Positions 51,230-63,564 of a stretch of DNA of 64,000 nt are shown here, one piece after another. Made by a program: the position numbers and the translations under genes. The notes beneath the pieces are model-generated. The model was given only the letters and a program-made list of their open reading frames with translations. It had not been told where the DNA came from and searched no databases. How positions within the stretch are numbered: position 1 is the stretch's first letter; the number at the start of each line of letters is the position of its first letter. Location: contig QNGE01001035.1 in the NCBI GenBank assembly GCA_008508345.1, positions 62,001 to 126,000 of the forward strand, written 5' to 3'. Source of the DNA: Paragonimus westermani. Lineage: Eukaryota > Platyhelminthes > Trematoda > Plagiorchiida > Troglotrematidae.

Positions 51230-53690
51230 TATGATATGGAAACAAGTGAAACATTTGGAACTATGCACACATCATTGATGGCTGGTCTTTTTTTACTGGG
51301 TATACCAATAAACATCTCAGATCATGAGGGTAGGGTTAAGACCTAAGCTAATATTTTCTAACCAACTTGAAAACAGTGATCGGTGCGTATCTATGAACTG
51401 TTTGAAAATACTTACATATTAAGCGTTGTTTGTCCGTGATCAGCACCTACGACAAAAGCTTCACATAGAGGTTGCTCTAAGTGGACTAGCTTTGCATAAA
51501 AATTTGTGAAGAAACGTCCTCTCGTCTTACGAGTGAAGTACCTGAGAAGGTTCAACCACTGTTCGAGTCCTCCCTGCGAGAAATGGAAACATGCTGATGA
51601 AATTGTGTTGCACAAACATATTCTGAAGTTTTACACTGGAAAGATCGAAACCAACTATTGAAATCTCACGTTACGTCCGTCGTTAATGTAGCGGATGAAT
51701 GAAACTTGGTGTTTCCTATTTATTGCACTCTTGACTTAACACTGGTTTAGGTTGGAGCTCTCCATGCTGGGAAATTACTCAGTAGATATGTTGTATAAAA
51801 TAACACGTAAAAGTGAATTATACTGTGGATTCATCCTGAACACTTTTGTCAATCATACACAAATGATTGACATGTAACGGAAAGCTTTACTTCCAACAAT
51901 TTCACTCCATTCGCAAGTTCACATTTGGTAAAAGTGTGAACAATGAATTCACGGTGGCAATTCCTGTTTTCTGATTAGTTTATTCAAATGGTTCAGCTGT
52001 TTTGACCTTTTCACAAGCTGTCATGTTTTCAACTCGGGTTGTATAAAGGAGTACTGTCCATGTGGCCGTCATCATCTCTCCAAGTTGAAGCATTGCTTCC
52101 CATTGCCCCATTTAAAACGGTCAGTAAAAAGACATCAATTTCCGTATGAATTCATTTCGTATGCTCCTGTAAGTCGTACATGGGTGATTATTATGAGGAC
52201 AAAACATGATTAAACTCATATGAAACGGACAAATGTAGCTGTTTGTTGAACACAGGGAACCGTTCGCCGACAGCTGATCAGAAATGCTTCGGTACACTTG
52301 ATAGTTCGTGAGTTACATGCATTCATGTCGATTGAATGGCCCGTCTCGCATTACGCAGACAGTCACAAAACTGCGATCCTACAGTTTAAATTTATAGCGA
52401 ACTTTTTCTGTCCAGTGATATGTTTATTGCACGTTTATCTTAGTGATATAAGCCAATGCTGAGTACAGTACAGTTTCCTACGGAAGTCTGAGACAGACTC
52501 TCAGAGTCAAACACAATCATTATTGAAACCAAATTAATCGTGTTTTGAGTACGTCCTTATCAGTTTAGCTGGGTCTGCCTATGTTTGTGGGGCGCAACGT
52601 TGCACATTGATGTTGTTGGCAAACTATCATTTGTACTGACCGCCCCACTGACATAAGTCCTTATTAGTAAATGTCATGTACCTTGCACCCGAATCGGGTA
52701 TCTGCGATTTTGAACCGGTTGACGTGTAGGATATACAAGGCATCGTATTTATTATGCTTCTGGTCAACCAGAGCAAGGCTACTGGACGATCTTTGATAAC
52801 TTTTTCAGTTTTACTGTGATGTCTTAATGGTGCTCTGTCAGCACCTTTGTCCCAAGAGAATCAAGACTTTTGCAAATGTCTTTCCACCTCTAAAGAAAAT
52901 AAGCAATACTATGACGGATTTGTTAGCCGGCGTTGATTGAACTATTGGAAGACCCCGTTTTTCTTCAATGCGGTGTTCCGTATAAGCAAGTTTTACAATC
53001 ACTTCATTGTTAATCGTTTTAATCGGACTTATACTAATCTGAACATATTGGTATTTATCAACCTGCTTGGACAATCATCTAGTCACTCGACACATATTCA
53101 GCTGTACAACAGAAGAATAATGAACTTAAAAACACTGTTTGGTCGAGGACAGGTGATTTATTTTCCTGGATCATAATGATTAGGAAGAAGTAAATCATCT
53201 ATGTGATTTTGCGGCTAAATTGTGCACCTGAGTGTCCCGTGAAGTCGAGGGTTGAAGTTCGCTCTTATAAAGTCAGTTTTACACGGTGGACCGATGAAGT
53301 CAGGTTTTTTCCCAACAACAATAGCCCGATCACGTGCATCTACGGTTATTATGCTCCCGATTATAACATGGGCATGATAGGCATTTTTCTTCAACACAGT
53401 ATCGGTTGTCTTCAAATCTTGCGCTGTTGTTTCTGTAGATTAAACTCTGGTGATAAGAAAACAAAGCAAGTTTACACGTAAACTTGAGAGACCTTAAGTG
53501 AACAAAATCCCTACATTTTGAAGTGCACGCTTCTTTAAGGTGAAATGAGTGCCGTGAGTATGCAAAATATTTGCCTCTTCAGGTCTATAGACTGGAGGAA
53601 AAATGAGTTTCCGACTCTCCTTCCAAAGTTTAGGTGAACGGTATACTTGTTTGAATTATTGAACGAGGGTGGCAAAAATGACGAAAATAT
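51230..53690. other. No supported gene
   Basis: AT-rich sequence. 53203-53481 (plus) has Cys residues and a protein-like look but no good splice sites or family; 52838-53176 is open on both strands. Confidence 0.4.
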
Positions 53691-53963
53691 TGTTCACCTA
53701 TCAGCGAAGTACCCGTGGTGTAGTCCGGCAGCTAAAGATGTAGTCTGCCGAAGAAAATAGCTCATGGTACTTGATCTGGTTGAACCCCGTCCAACTTCTG
53801 TTAATTTGGCGATGCAACTCGTGATGAAGTATGAAGTGTATATACTCGGTATGTAGCACAGTAGGAGCTCTTTAACAGCTGGTGTTAGTGCACTCAGTTG
53901 GACATCAGATCGACCAAAGGTCGACCGACTGACAACCTCTAACAAAAAGCCATTTGTGTGCAA

Positions 53964-54407
53964 TTAACAACAAAATGGAAGGTTTCTACAAACTGACTGA
54001 AGCTGTTTTGCCGTCCAATTTGCTTCATCACTACGAAATAAAGTGCACTTCTCAGGGAGAATTCTTAGTAACGGATTTGGTTTGTGGATTTCTGTTAGGC
54101 AGCAAAACCGAGGGACGATCCAACCAGTCGGTTTTTTAAACAGAATTTCTGAAATTCCTTTCAAATATGAACTCTGTTTTAGACTATTTGAAATCTGGCC
54201 TCTACTCAGGATCGCTTTCTTCTTTTCAGCAATTGGTTTTCTAATTTTGTTGTGATCGTGCCGAACGCATGAAATCTTCTTAATCCGGTCTTTCCTGGTC
54301 GTAACCATTACGCCTTTTCCTCTTTTCCAGCTTGCCGCGAGAATATCGTTACGTACACGAACAGCCTCAAGAGCTGAGAGTAACGAGTGGAGGTCGAATG
54401 AATCCAA
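53964..54407 (-). pseudogene. Penelope-like element fragment (region before RT palm)
   Basis: 147 codons open on the minus strand. Near the start VRNDILAASWKRGKGVMVTT and RKDRIKKI match the PLE block 'xxxxILxxADKGxxxVVMxxxDYxxK', with the ADKG reading ASWKRG. Later PTGWIVPRFCCLTEIHKPNP and LLRILP match 'xPRFYGLPKIHKPNxPLRPI' at the entry to the RT domain. These two landmarks lie the usual ~90 residues apart. The following RT fingers and palm are not recognisable in 53694-53963. Inactive remnant; this stretch is complementary to what the 23.8 kb copy lacks. Confidence 0.72.
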
Positions 54408-54409
54408 AT

Positions 54410-57220
54410 TTTAATGTCGACAGTGGTAGCAGCAAGTGACTAAATTCTATCTGAAGCACTCCGGAGTGCCAACACGAAAGTCCTGGAGTTTGTCTGGTTA
54501 TAGGATTTTTAAACTGTATCTAGCTATTTTTGCTAAACTTTGGCTCTCTTGAATAGAGTGATGCCAAACCCAATTTGAGAACAATAGTAAACATGACTTT
54601 CCCGGTTTATCAGAAACTAAAATTCAGGCTTCACATTACTGATACAATCCATTAGTTTTTACCGTTTATCGAGTGTGTATTTGGTAACAGCAATCTACAA
54701 GTAGTAGTCAGCCTCACTGCCTTTTTTCTCTATCAGTTATTCAGAACATGTTTCCGCTGCGTTTACATTCCGTAAGTGTTAAATCTGTTATGAAAACATT
54801 TCATTTTTCAATTCAAGTCAGTACCGTCTGAGAAGCACACATTTGAACGAAAAGAGCTCCTATCCAGAACCATCCGAACACTCGAGTGAGCTTAATTTCG
54901 TCCAGTCCAACCGTTAAGAGGCTAGAGCAATTCGCTTGCCTCTACATGCCTGGCAGTTTGTATTCTGTTTCAATTTCCGCGGTCTCTAAATCCGGTATCT
55001 ATCTGATGTACGGCCTGGGGAATCAAATTCTACACTGTATCTGACCTGGTCAGTTCCACTAACATTGTTCTGTTCTTTAGCGTTCTGCGTCCTCTGGTTT
55101 TGTACTGTAATGATTATGAAGACTTCAGGTTATGATCCACACTTCCTAAAACTGACTTTAGTATCACGGCATTCTACAGAGGAAGTTGATGTGATTACTT
55201 CTTTATGGGATTATTCATCTGCCTTTTGAGTAGCCATGAAGCATCAGTCAGCTGTTACTGTCTGGCCTATATGTACGACACCCATACCATCATAGTGTTC
55301 GTCTTGCCTTTAAGCTTTACCTAAGGAATCGAAGCAAGCAGATGAATATTAGAGAAGTCATTTAACTCAAATATTAACCTCCAAGATGGTTTGATTCATT
55401 GTTTTATGCAGGATTGTTGTGTTCTTCCGGTAGCAAAGTAGCTAAAGGTTTATTCAAAATAACAGGCAGATAGAGGTGAGAATTGCCTGAAGCGCTCTTG
55501 GCAATGTTCTAGCGTCTTTGGAACTAAAATATCAAACATACGTGTGAAAAGTGCGTATTGTGATGAGTAGCACACAGGCACATTGTATCGAACACTGAAA
55601 CTCTCAGGCAGACGGTCTGACTGTGGACAGGAAGTTAAATCAAACAACCTGGTGGCTAGAGACTGAGTTGGTTCGTTTAACTGCAAAGTAAATTTGAACA
55701 CTTCATTCAAACAAGAACAAGACATCTACTAAATTATTCTGCTAAGGCAGCTCTGTGCTAATCTAGAACATTGTCTCGATGAACGATTGAATGGAGGATC
55801 ATCCATCGTCAATGGCTGACGTTATGCTACGCGATGGCTGGGAGTTTAAAGAGTTTCCGTGACACTTGTTCGATACTCATTCAAGAATCAACAGTACTTT
55901 GAAATGGCGCGAGTTCATCCAAAGCCCTCTGACTCTAACAGTGGGACGCCATTTGGTGGTGGGAAGCAATAAATAGGGATTGTTTGTTTGAGTGCATTTG
56001 TGGTCTGCAGTTTGGGTTGACAAATTTAAAGCCACACATTCCAAGAAAGTCATGTTTTCTCAGGTATGCCAACCACTTTTCAAAACACACTGACGAGTAT
56101 GAAGTTGGGATTTTCTCCGTTTTGTTTGTGGAATGTGTATGCACGTATATGGTCATTAAAATTATGCTTGGTTCTCTTAAAACAGGGGATAACAAGCAGC
56201 TATACGGTGAATAAAGTGTCTCAGATATTTTACAGTTAATGTCTTTCAGGCTACCTAAGAATCGCCACTTGACTTCACAGTTGGAAAAATGTGTGAATTG
56301 TGAATTTGAAACAGTATCATGATAACAAATGCGGTGTTGCCCTTCGACCACAGTGTTGGCCGCAATTGTTACGGTCACTCTCTCGCAGTCGCAGATGACC
56401 GATTTACTTATATCCTACCACCTGCTTGTTTGCCTCACCATCGGTTGGTAGACTAAACAAAATGGATCATTGAGGTTCTGCTTTCTGATTGGTTTATTGT
56501 CAGACGGGTCAAATCTTTGGCCAACGTGACCTGTAGGTTTTTGGTCCCGTGCTGAGTGGCAGAAATCCGGTGTGCCTTCTCACGTCTCATGTTCTGGTTT
56601 CGCGTAGTTGGTAGAACTATAACAGCAATAAGCAATGATTCAAGTCCAGCCAAAGCCCTAACATTTCACATTTGGGTCCTACCTAAAATCATAAATCTGT
56701 CACAATACTTATTGGTAATACCATTTACGTATCCAACAGTGGCGTTGCTGGATTCCAACGTGAACGGTTTGAAAAATCTTGTCGAGGTTCAGAAGACGTC
56801 AGAAAACAACCCTAATAACACATAGTGGAGACACTCTTAGGGACCTGGTGGGGCTACATATGGTTGTTCCATTTCGTCAGTTAATAAATACTCTGTGGTG
56901 TTAAATGCACAGCCAACCTTGTTGATAAAACACGTATGTGCTACGAAAATATTTTGCGACATGGTCCGCTAATTCGGGAATTGAAGTTAGTTTTTTCTCT
57001 TAGTGAACTAATGTTGCAACTTTTGGTAGTCAGTTTACTTTCATGTTATGTTCCTATCCCTATTCCGTTTTGTTCTTACGTGTAACCCGTGTGGTGGCGA
57101 TTAGTAAGAAGTTCTTGTTTTCATAACTACTTGGCACAATGGTTAAATGCTGTAGTCGTTGCGAGTGATATTGGTCGTTGGATAATTCTTCATCCTTCTC
57201 ACTTGAAACACATCCATACC
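54410..57220. other. No supported gene
   Basis: Frames 55450-55725 and 55935-56378 (minus), 55984-56214 and 56556-56825 (plus) are open but overlap each other and show no recognisable domain. Confidence 0.4.
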
Positions 57221-57222
57221 AG

Positions 57223-57450
57223 TTGAAGAGATTGACAAACGTAACCTGCAGATTTTTGTCTCAACTCGATCTTACGTTACAAGAGGTAGGTAGAGGAACA
57301 GTTTTGCGTGGAAGTGAGGGATGTTTGAGTGGCGCTGATACTTTGGTTTGCATTTGTGGAGCAGTCGCCTGCAAAGCGTTCACACTTAACAATACGTTGC
57401 TCACCACTACAATGCTTTACTACGTTATGAGCACCCACTATTGTTGTTGA
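57223..57450 (+). CDS. Three-finger-like (Ly-6-type) exon candidate
   Basis: After acceptor-like 'catccataccag' the frame reads LKRLTNVTCRFLSQLDLTLQ, EVGRGTVLRGSEGCLSGADT, LVCICGAVACKAF, then a hydrophobic C-terminal stretch to a stop. The 'GTVLRGxxGC...VCxCxxxxC' run resembles the last two fingers of Ly-6/toxin-like domains, and a hydrophobic tail fits a GPI signal, but the expected final CN is CK and the usual CC is C-x-C. The exon starts in phase 0, as does the Ly-6-like exon at 16891-17082. No partner exon identified. Confidence 0.33.
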   Translation: MKRLTNVTCRFLSQLDLTLQEVGRGTVLRGSEGCLSGADTLVCICGAVACKAFTLNNTLLTTTMLYYVMSTHYCC

Positions 57451-57454
57451 TGTT

Positions 57455-59155
57455 CATGAACTGGCGAGCGCTTCGTCCTAATTATCCCATTGAACCATTC
57501 ACTGATGCACATGACTTGTTCTACCATTCCATTCGGTCTCCGTACATGCACATCTAACAACTTCGTCACCCTTGCCAGTCCATGTTTCGGTGTTCTGTGG
57601 AGCACACACTACATAAGCGCATTCACTTAACCTGGCAGAGGACACTTATTTAGTTCCTTCTGTTTTACTCACCTTCACTGTGAGTAATCTTTTACCGTTT
57701 GATTTCAATTTTTTTCTGACTGGTGCCTCGCATCAGATGTTTACCACTGTTTGTGTGATCGACACAAATGAGCATGAGATAGTTACAGCGCTGTCTGCTC
57801 ATGGTGAACGCTGTAATTTTACCGTCATTTATGCGATCTGCATATGCGCAAGCTCTGCGATTGCACGCGCATCGTAAAGAAGACGAGCAAGCGATGAGCT
57901 GCAAGATCGCTGCCCGTTGTCGCAAATTGGAATTGCGACATTATACCCTACAATTTCATATATAAGGAAAATATGACCTGTGCCATTGTCATTCAGTATC
58001 TCTCAGTGCTGCCCCTAGAACTACACAGTCTCATTTGGAGGTTCTTCGTGACGTAGTTTCTGATTAAGACGATTGGAAGCCATTAGCTTCAGCCACCAGA
58101 GTGGGGAGCAAATAAATAGCATATACATCGTTTTTCCACAAACATAAGTTGATTCAGTTGGTACGGGGCAATACATTTGTGTCACATTTGTCCACGAGGT
58201 AGCCAAGTTATCCGATCTGATGATCAAGCAGTCAGGAAATTTTGTATCATTTTGTTACCTTCAGGTCAAATGAAAAACCTCACACCTACCCATGTTTGTC
58301 ACCTGGCAGGTTGCAGACTGTACATACTGTCCCGAACTGCAGTACAGCAGAGGGCCTAAACGTCCTCCCTCAACGCAGGCATGAAAGTAGTCCTTCGGTT
58401 CTGTTTCACGCAACAGCTGGAGGAATCAGGTAGCAACTTCAAGAAGAAACCTTCTTCCAGCTGAAAATTAATAAGCGTTCATTAACATTCATCTGTACAA
58501 TATGTGGTATTATATTAAAATGGTCAGCCTGCATTTTGCAAAGAGTAGAGCGTCAAGGACAGCATTCCCATCGCCGTTCGTCAAAAAACTCGCTACGGAA
58601 GTAAGCTTTTGTGGATGGGACGGATCATTTTCACTCAAAGTCTCTACATTGTTTCGAGGGCTCAATGGCACGTATACTGTTTCTTGGTCACGAGAATTTC
58701 AGATACACTGTTGACTTAGTACTCAGAAGTCAGTAAGAAAGAACTCGTCTTTTCCGTCAGGTTATGCTTGCATGTCGGAACCCGGAAATGGCTTAGACAG
58801 GCAAGACCACCGAAGTTGACAGAGAACGAAGTTCAACGTTTACCGTTTCATAACGTGTTCATCCCTAATTTAGATGGGTGCAATAAAGACAAGGAAATAA
58901 CCCTAGAATTTAGTTTACTTAAGATATGAACACGTGTGGTAAGCTCTCCATTTTATCACCTGACGTTCTGCGATGTGGTATGCGGTCGATCTGACTATTG
59001 TTAAGTCTTTAAATTGTACTTTACTCGAATAGAAGTGTCCCATGTACGCACCCAATTTGGTACTACAGAGCATTATATACACATGCATACATGGGATACC
59101 ATTTGAAATCCCAAGGTAATCAGAGCAAATAAAAATTTATTCAACAGCAATTATG
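57455..59155. other. No supported gene
   Basis: Short frames on both strands (57680-57925, 58177-58433, 58502-58714) without motif. Confidence 0.45.
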
Positions 59156-59158
59156 GAC

Positions 59159-59420
59159 AGATTTTTCAGATGAAACAGGCAAATTAGGTGTTTTGTGATA
59201 ACTTGTATAGATTTATCGGTGACTAATCCCTTTATACTTCTATGTCTGCTTCGACAATTACTCAAATTCAATAGGTATACTGGTCAGATAACGAGTTCAG
59301 ACATGCAGCACACGATGAAAGAATCTGAACATAGAAATCTAAAGGGATTCGTCAACCATAATTCCATACATTCTATCACAACACACCCATAATTTGCCGG
59401 TCTCAGCTGAAAAATTATCA
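59159..59420. repeat. Imperfect hairpin: arms 59159-59253 and 59321-59420
   Basis: The left arm (from gatttttcagatgaaacagg) is an imperfect inverted match of the right arm (ending ctgaaaaattatc), about 95-100 bases each around a ~67-base spacer. Landmarks paired in both arms include the 'caaatta' and 'aatcccttta/taaagggatt' segments. It forms the distal end of repeat copy B. Confidence 0.75.
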
Positions 59421-60410
59421 ATACTTCGCATTGGTTCAACTGTTATTCGCCATAATTGCCTTTTGATTTTAGGCAACGTCTCAATATGTTACTCGCAGCG
59501 ACTTCACCAAGATCATTTTGTGAGATGACGTCGGAGTTGAACAGATGAGCTCTGATTCCCTCCACACTGTGTTGAACGGTTGGTGCTAACTGCTGATCTG
59601 ATGACCGTCACGTCGTTGACTGTTCAGCGCTTCTGCGGGCGGTCGCGTTGTCCTCTCTTGTGAAGAGTTGGCCAAGTGATCTCTGCTCATCGTACGTGGG
59701 GAACAGATCAGTAATTCGGCAGCCAATAACGAAGTGTACTGTCATTTTAAGGAGATCTAGAGAACGGTGCATCATAGCAAGGACGCTTCATCATGGACCA
59801 ATCACCACACTTTACATGCCAAGCCCTAAGACAGATCATCATCTTCCTTGATTGCAATTCGTCTTTTCCGGCCATGCATATCTTCGACGGGGGAGTCCGA
59901 TCCACCGTGAATGAATCCTACTTCGCTACTAATTCACATTATCTTTGTGTCATTTCAACACAGTGTTTTGCATTTACACCATACCCAAGTGGTTGAACAA
60001 ATGTAGTAGAAGTCAGTCGTTGGCCTCATGAAACTGGCAGCAGCCAGAGTGCGCTGAACGTCCATTCATTCAATCACCGACACCGCGAACAACATATTAC
60101 GTCAGCCGTACATAAGAGGAAACACAGTGGTCCGTGCGGCCGATTATCTGGCAAATTTTCCTGCCTATTGATAAACAGATTGAGAATAACACAACGTTAC
60201 GAGCAAGTTGTAATAATCTACGTTCCAACCACCTCGGGTAGCCTTCCTCAGGAGTGTTGCATATTGTCAAGCGCGTATTACAGAACAGCAGAACAGCGCA
60301 GGAACACATGTGTGGGGCCAACCAATCTGAGCTTGTCTTCCGGAGTGGACATGTTTGCGAGTGTGTCTACCTGTACTTCTGTTTGTTTGCTGTGTCTCAC
60401 TTTGTGCGGA
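59159..60410 (-). repeat. Inverted dispersed repeat, copy B (~1.25 kb)
   Basis: Reverse-complement copy of 43104-44265, including the same internal landmarks (frames 59793-59996 plus and 60097-60321 minus correspond to those in copy A). Its far end carries an extra inverted arm making a long hairpin (59159-59420). The hammerhead-like core on the minus strand (60223-60251) has GGAA for GAAA. Copies A and B face each other across 15 kb. Confidence 0.85.
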
Positions 60411-60439
60411 CCTGAGACGGAAACTTATTTTCTGTAATG

Positions 60440-63145
60440 CAGCTTACGTTTTGAAAGAGATTTTGGGATAGTTGATCGATGGTTGATAATCTTCGTTGTC
60501 ACTGCGAACGCCCACAGAACCTACGTCCCCTTTTGTGATCGGACTACTTATTCCCTTGCCATGAAGCACCGAAACGTGACCATCTGAGCAGTGTAACTTG
60601 ATGAGGAATGTGTTTCATTTGGTATGATTTTAGGCAAATGTGTGTTTGGCAAGATACAGCCAATTAATTTTGAACTGGGACTGTCAATCTAGAAAGACTG
60701 TTCTGGGCAAAATTTTCGATACTAGACCAGTCATCACTTCGTGAAATGCCAGGATCGCTTAATGTGTAGGGTTTTATTATGCAGGTTGTAACACTCTACA
60801 TTTCGACCACCTCGGATGTTGTGAGTGAAACTTCGATTGAATAAACCGTCCCATTTTTGGTAATCTGATAATCCACTGTTGCTAAATCTCAGCTGATATA
60901 ACTTTTATGGCAGTCACCCCGGTTTAGTATTCCATAACCTACATCGAAATTCGTTTACTTGCTAAACAACCTTTGATTTTCGTGTTGGGATTTGGGATAC
61001 TTAGATCGGTGCAAAACTGATGCATTTGAGATTCGTTATGTATTTCCACGTATAAAATTTCCACTTCACATCTCATTAGGAGCTGTACGAACAAAGTAAG
61101 CTAATTTGGAAAATCTCCATCCACTGGTGTACACATGAAACAAATGTACGTAGATAATTTATAAGGTGTGCGAAACGTTCTGACAGTAACTTTATTAACG
61201 GTCTGCTAAGTTGCTTGCAATAGACACCAGGTACCTTCATGCACCTAATGGACTATATTGAACTCGCAATTCAAATTATGTCTAGACGAGCCATGTATTC
61301 GGTCGATATTTTAACACACGTCCATCCATTGGACGACAGACGAGCGTGAGCACAACATGCTTGGGCTTTGTAACGAATAAATTCTATTTCACAGCCCATG
61401 TGTTTGGAAAACAGAATAATGTGTTTAAAGCTATGGATTTCAATACTTCTACTCATTGCTGCCGTTGCAGTTACTGAAGCGGGTTTGTTTTAAGTTCAAT
61501 TTTACTAAACTTGCCGACTAATTGAGTTTGTATCTATCCTGTTGTGGTCAAACAAATTTTCGTCAGATGTCTTCAACATGTACCAACCGATTGTTCTGAT
61601 AGCTTCTTGTTAAGACCATAGTAATATATGCATGTGAAATAAGTAAGCTTTATGTGGTGGAATCATCTGTAGATTAAGTTTAACTAGTTGAATTGGAGTA
61701 GAAATCGAGCTTCTCAAGAAGAGTTTGATGCGGTCCCATGCGTGTGTTAGCTAACTGATTAGTATCAGTTTCATTAAGGCTGTACATAATACCGTAAAAA
61801 TGACGTCTATCATCAATTACATGTTTATGAGTACAAACCTTAGTAATCATGACCTCCCCTGTCTAACTATTATTAAACCCACAACACTTATGACATTGAC
61901 ACCTTGGGTACAAAACGGAGAAGGTTTGATGATGCACGAAACCTAAGCCAAACGTACATTCACATGTTACAAACAAGATGTCAGGATTTTATCTGAAGTG
62001 ATACCTGACCAAAACTTATGACAAACCTGAGAAACCATTCTGTGTACTCATTGTTGAGACCGGAAACAATGTTGTAATTCTCGCATGAATTCACATATTT
62101 GCGAAATAATCGATTGGTGAATAGTCGATTTTTTGATCAAATCCGTTATTCCCGGTCCTAACTGCGTTTGATTGAACGGACAGAATCTAAACAAGGAAGA
62201 TGGCCACGAACACATTAGACAACACTGAATAATGCGTTTAATTATTCATTAGTTTCCGTTAACTAACAACGTACGGAAAATAACTGCTCAAACCCGGAGA
62301 TAAACTGAGTAGCAATTGAACGGGCTCAGCGTAAAACAAGCGCATTGCACAGCAGTCTGCATACAGTGCTGCGTGCACCGAATTCGACTGACAACCGCGC
62401 ATGCGCAAACCACGCCGTTTCATATCACCACTCAAGCTAACTGGATCCGGTGTGTGAAGAGTCAAACACGGATTGAAAAGTACAACAGCGGAAATCCGTC
62501 CGTACGAAAATTTTAGCATTATTACAAAAGTTACAAACATTCGGATCACGTCCGAGCACTACACCACCGACTCACTACCAGAAAGTGGATGTTAGTTTAA
62601 TCGATGTACCATTCGGATTGTGAGCCTCACTGGCTCCCTGGTGAAACGACCTAACGCTATTTACATGTTATGCGAGGAAAACGAGATTCAGTCGTTATGT
62701 TAAGGGAGATCCCATGATTCACCAAACAGGCTGTTCGGTGTGAGTTTATCCACTGGTTACACTACGTCCTTAAGCACAATATCAACCGTAGTCAGTAGCA
62801 GCTTAGAATGACAACGCACATTGTTACAACACCCTCTAACTATTGTACGCTCGCAATCTGTTATCTGATCCAACTGTACGATTGAAATCCCCTGATCAAC
62901 AACGCAATCTGAACAAGATAACTATAACAACAGACACCGGAATACGGACTCTAGTTGGTCAAAAATCATCGATTTGGCAACAGCAGCAAACCAGGTATCG
63001 CTGAATCTGTGTGGTGTGCACTTGTAGCGAGAAGGCAACCAATAAAGCACAATCTTTATTGTCCAAATCGCCAGTCACGTGCAACGCGCGCTCTTCCGTA
63101 TATGAGTCATAACTCCAACCCACAACATCTCCCGGTTCCCGTTCA
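60440..63145. other. No supported gene
   Basis: Apart from the scrap at 60785-60825, only short frames (61271-61456, 62259-62549, 62316-62516) with no recognisable content. Confidence 0.45.
60785..60825 (-). repeat. Short diverged scrap of the A/B repeat
   Basis: Reverse complement reads ...atccgaggtggtCGAAAtgtagagtg, aligning with the region around the hammerhead-like core of copies A and B (cccgaggtggttGAAAcgtag). Only about 40 bases are recognisable. Confidence 0.45.
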
Positions 63146-63149
63146 CACG

Positions 63150-63560
63150 TCGTGTGCATTTCTCACCGGTTTACGTGTGTGATCGGCGCCTTCTATCGGA
63201 GGTGGGGTGGGGGTCCGCTTGCCATTCCTCGTCTGTTTGTCCGATTTCCTTGCGCAATGGCTCGTCCGGCTGCTCGTGCTGTCCGACATCCACCCAATGT
63301 TGGCCTTCAACGTATTCCAACATCGTGTCGAGATGGTCCTCTAAATGTTGGAAAAACCACGCCTCCGATCTGGCCGTCTGTCGTATTTTGCCTGCCCTGC
63401 CTCGCCCGTTGATCCGATCCAGTCGAGCGATGACTCATCCAGCCGCGCACGTTGTTCTTGATGCGATCGCAGCAGGCTTTTGAACGTACCTCCCCCGCGT
63501 TGAGGTGTTCGGTCGAGCGTTCGAAAACTCGCACCTCTGACCTGACAATCTACCACACAC
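63150..63560. other. GC/CpG-rich block with overlapping open frames
   Basis: Visibly richer in C, G and CpG than the surrounding AT-rich DNA. Frames of 75-115 codons are open on both strands (63152-63412 and 63154-63483 plus; 63307-63534 and 63341-63688 minus), which follows from low stop density and does not prove coding. Two stretches 170 bases apart (near 63257 and 63428) encode similar AMARPAARAV / AMTHPAAHVV peptides, suggesting an old internal duplication. Could be a CpG island at a gene start, a GC-rich exon or an inserted element. Confidence 0.35.
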
Positions 63561-63564
63561 CCAC

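Noticed and set aside
53203..53481. 92-codon Cys-containing plus-strand frame
   Set aside because: Protein-like in places but without good splice signals, start context or family resemblance.
55935..56378. 147-codon minus-strand frame
   Set aside because: Overlaps an equally plausible plus-strand frame (55984-56214); neither has a domain or splice support.
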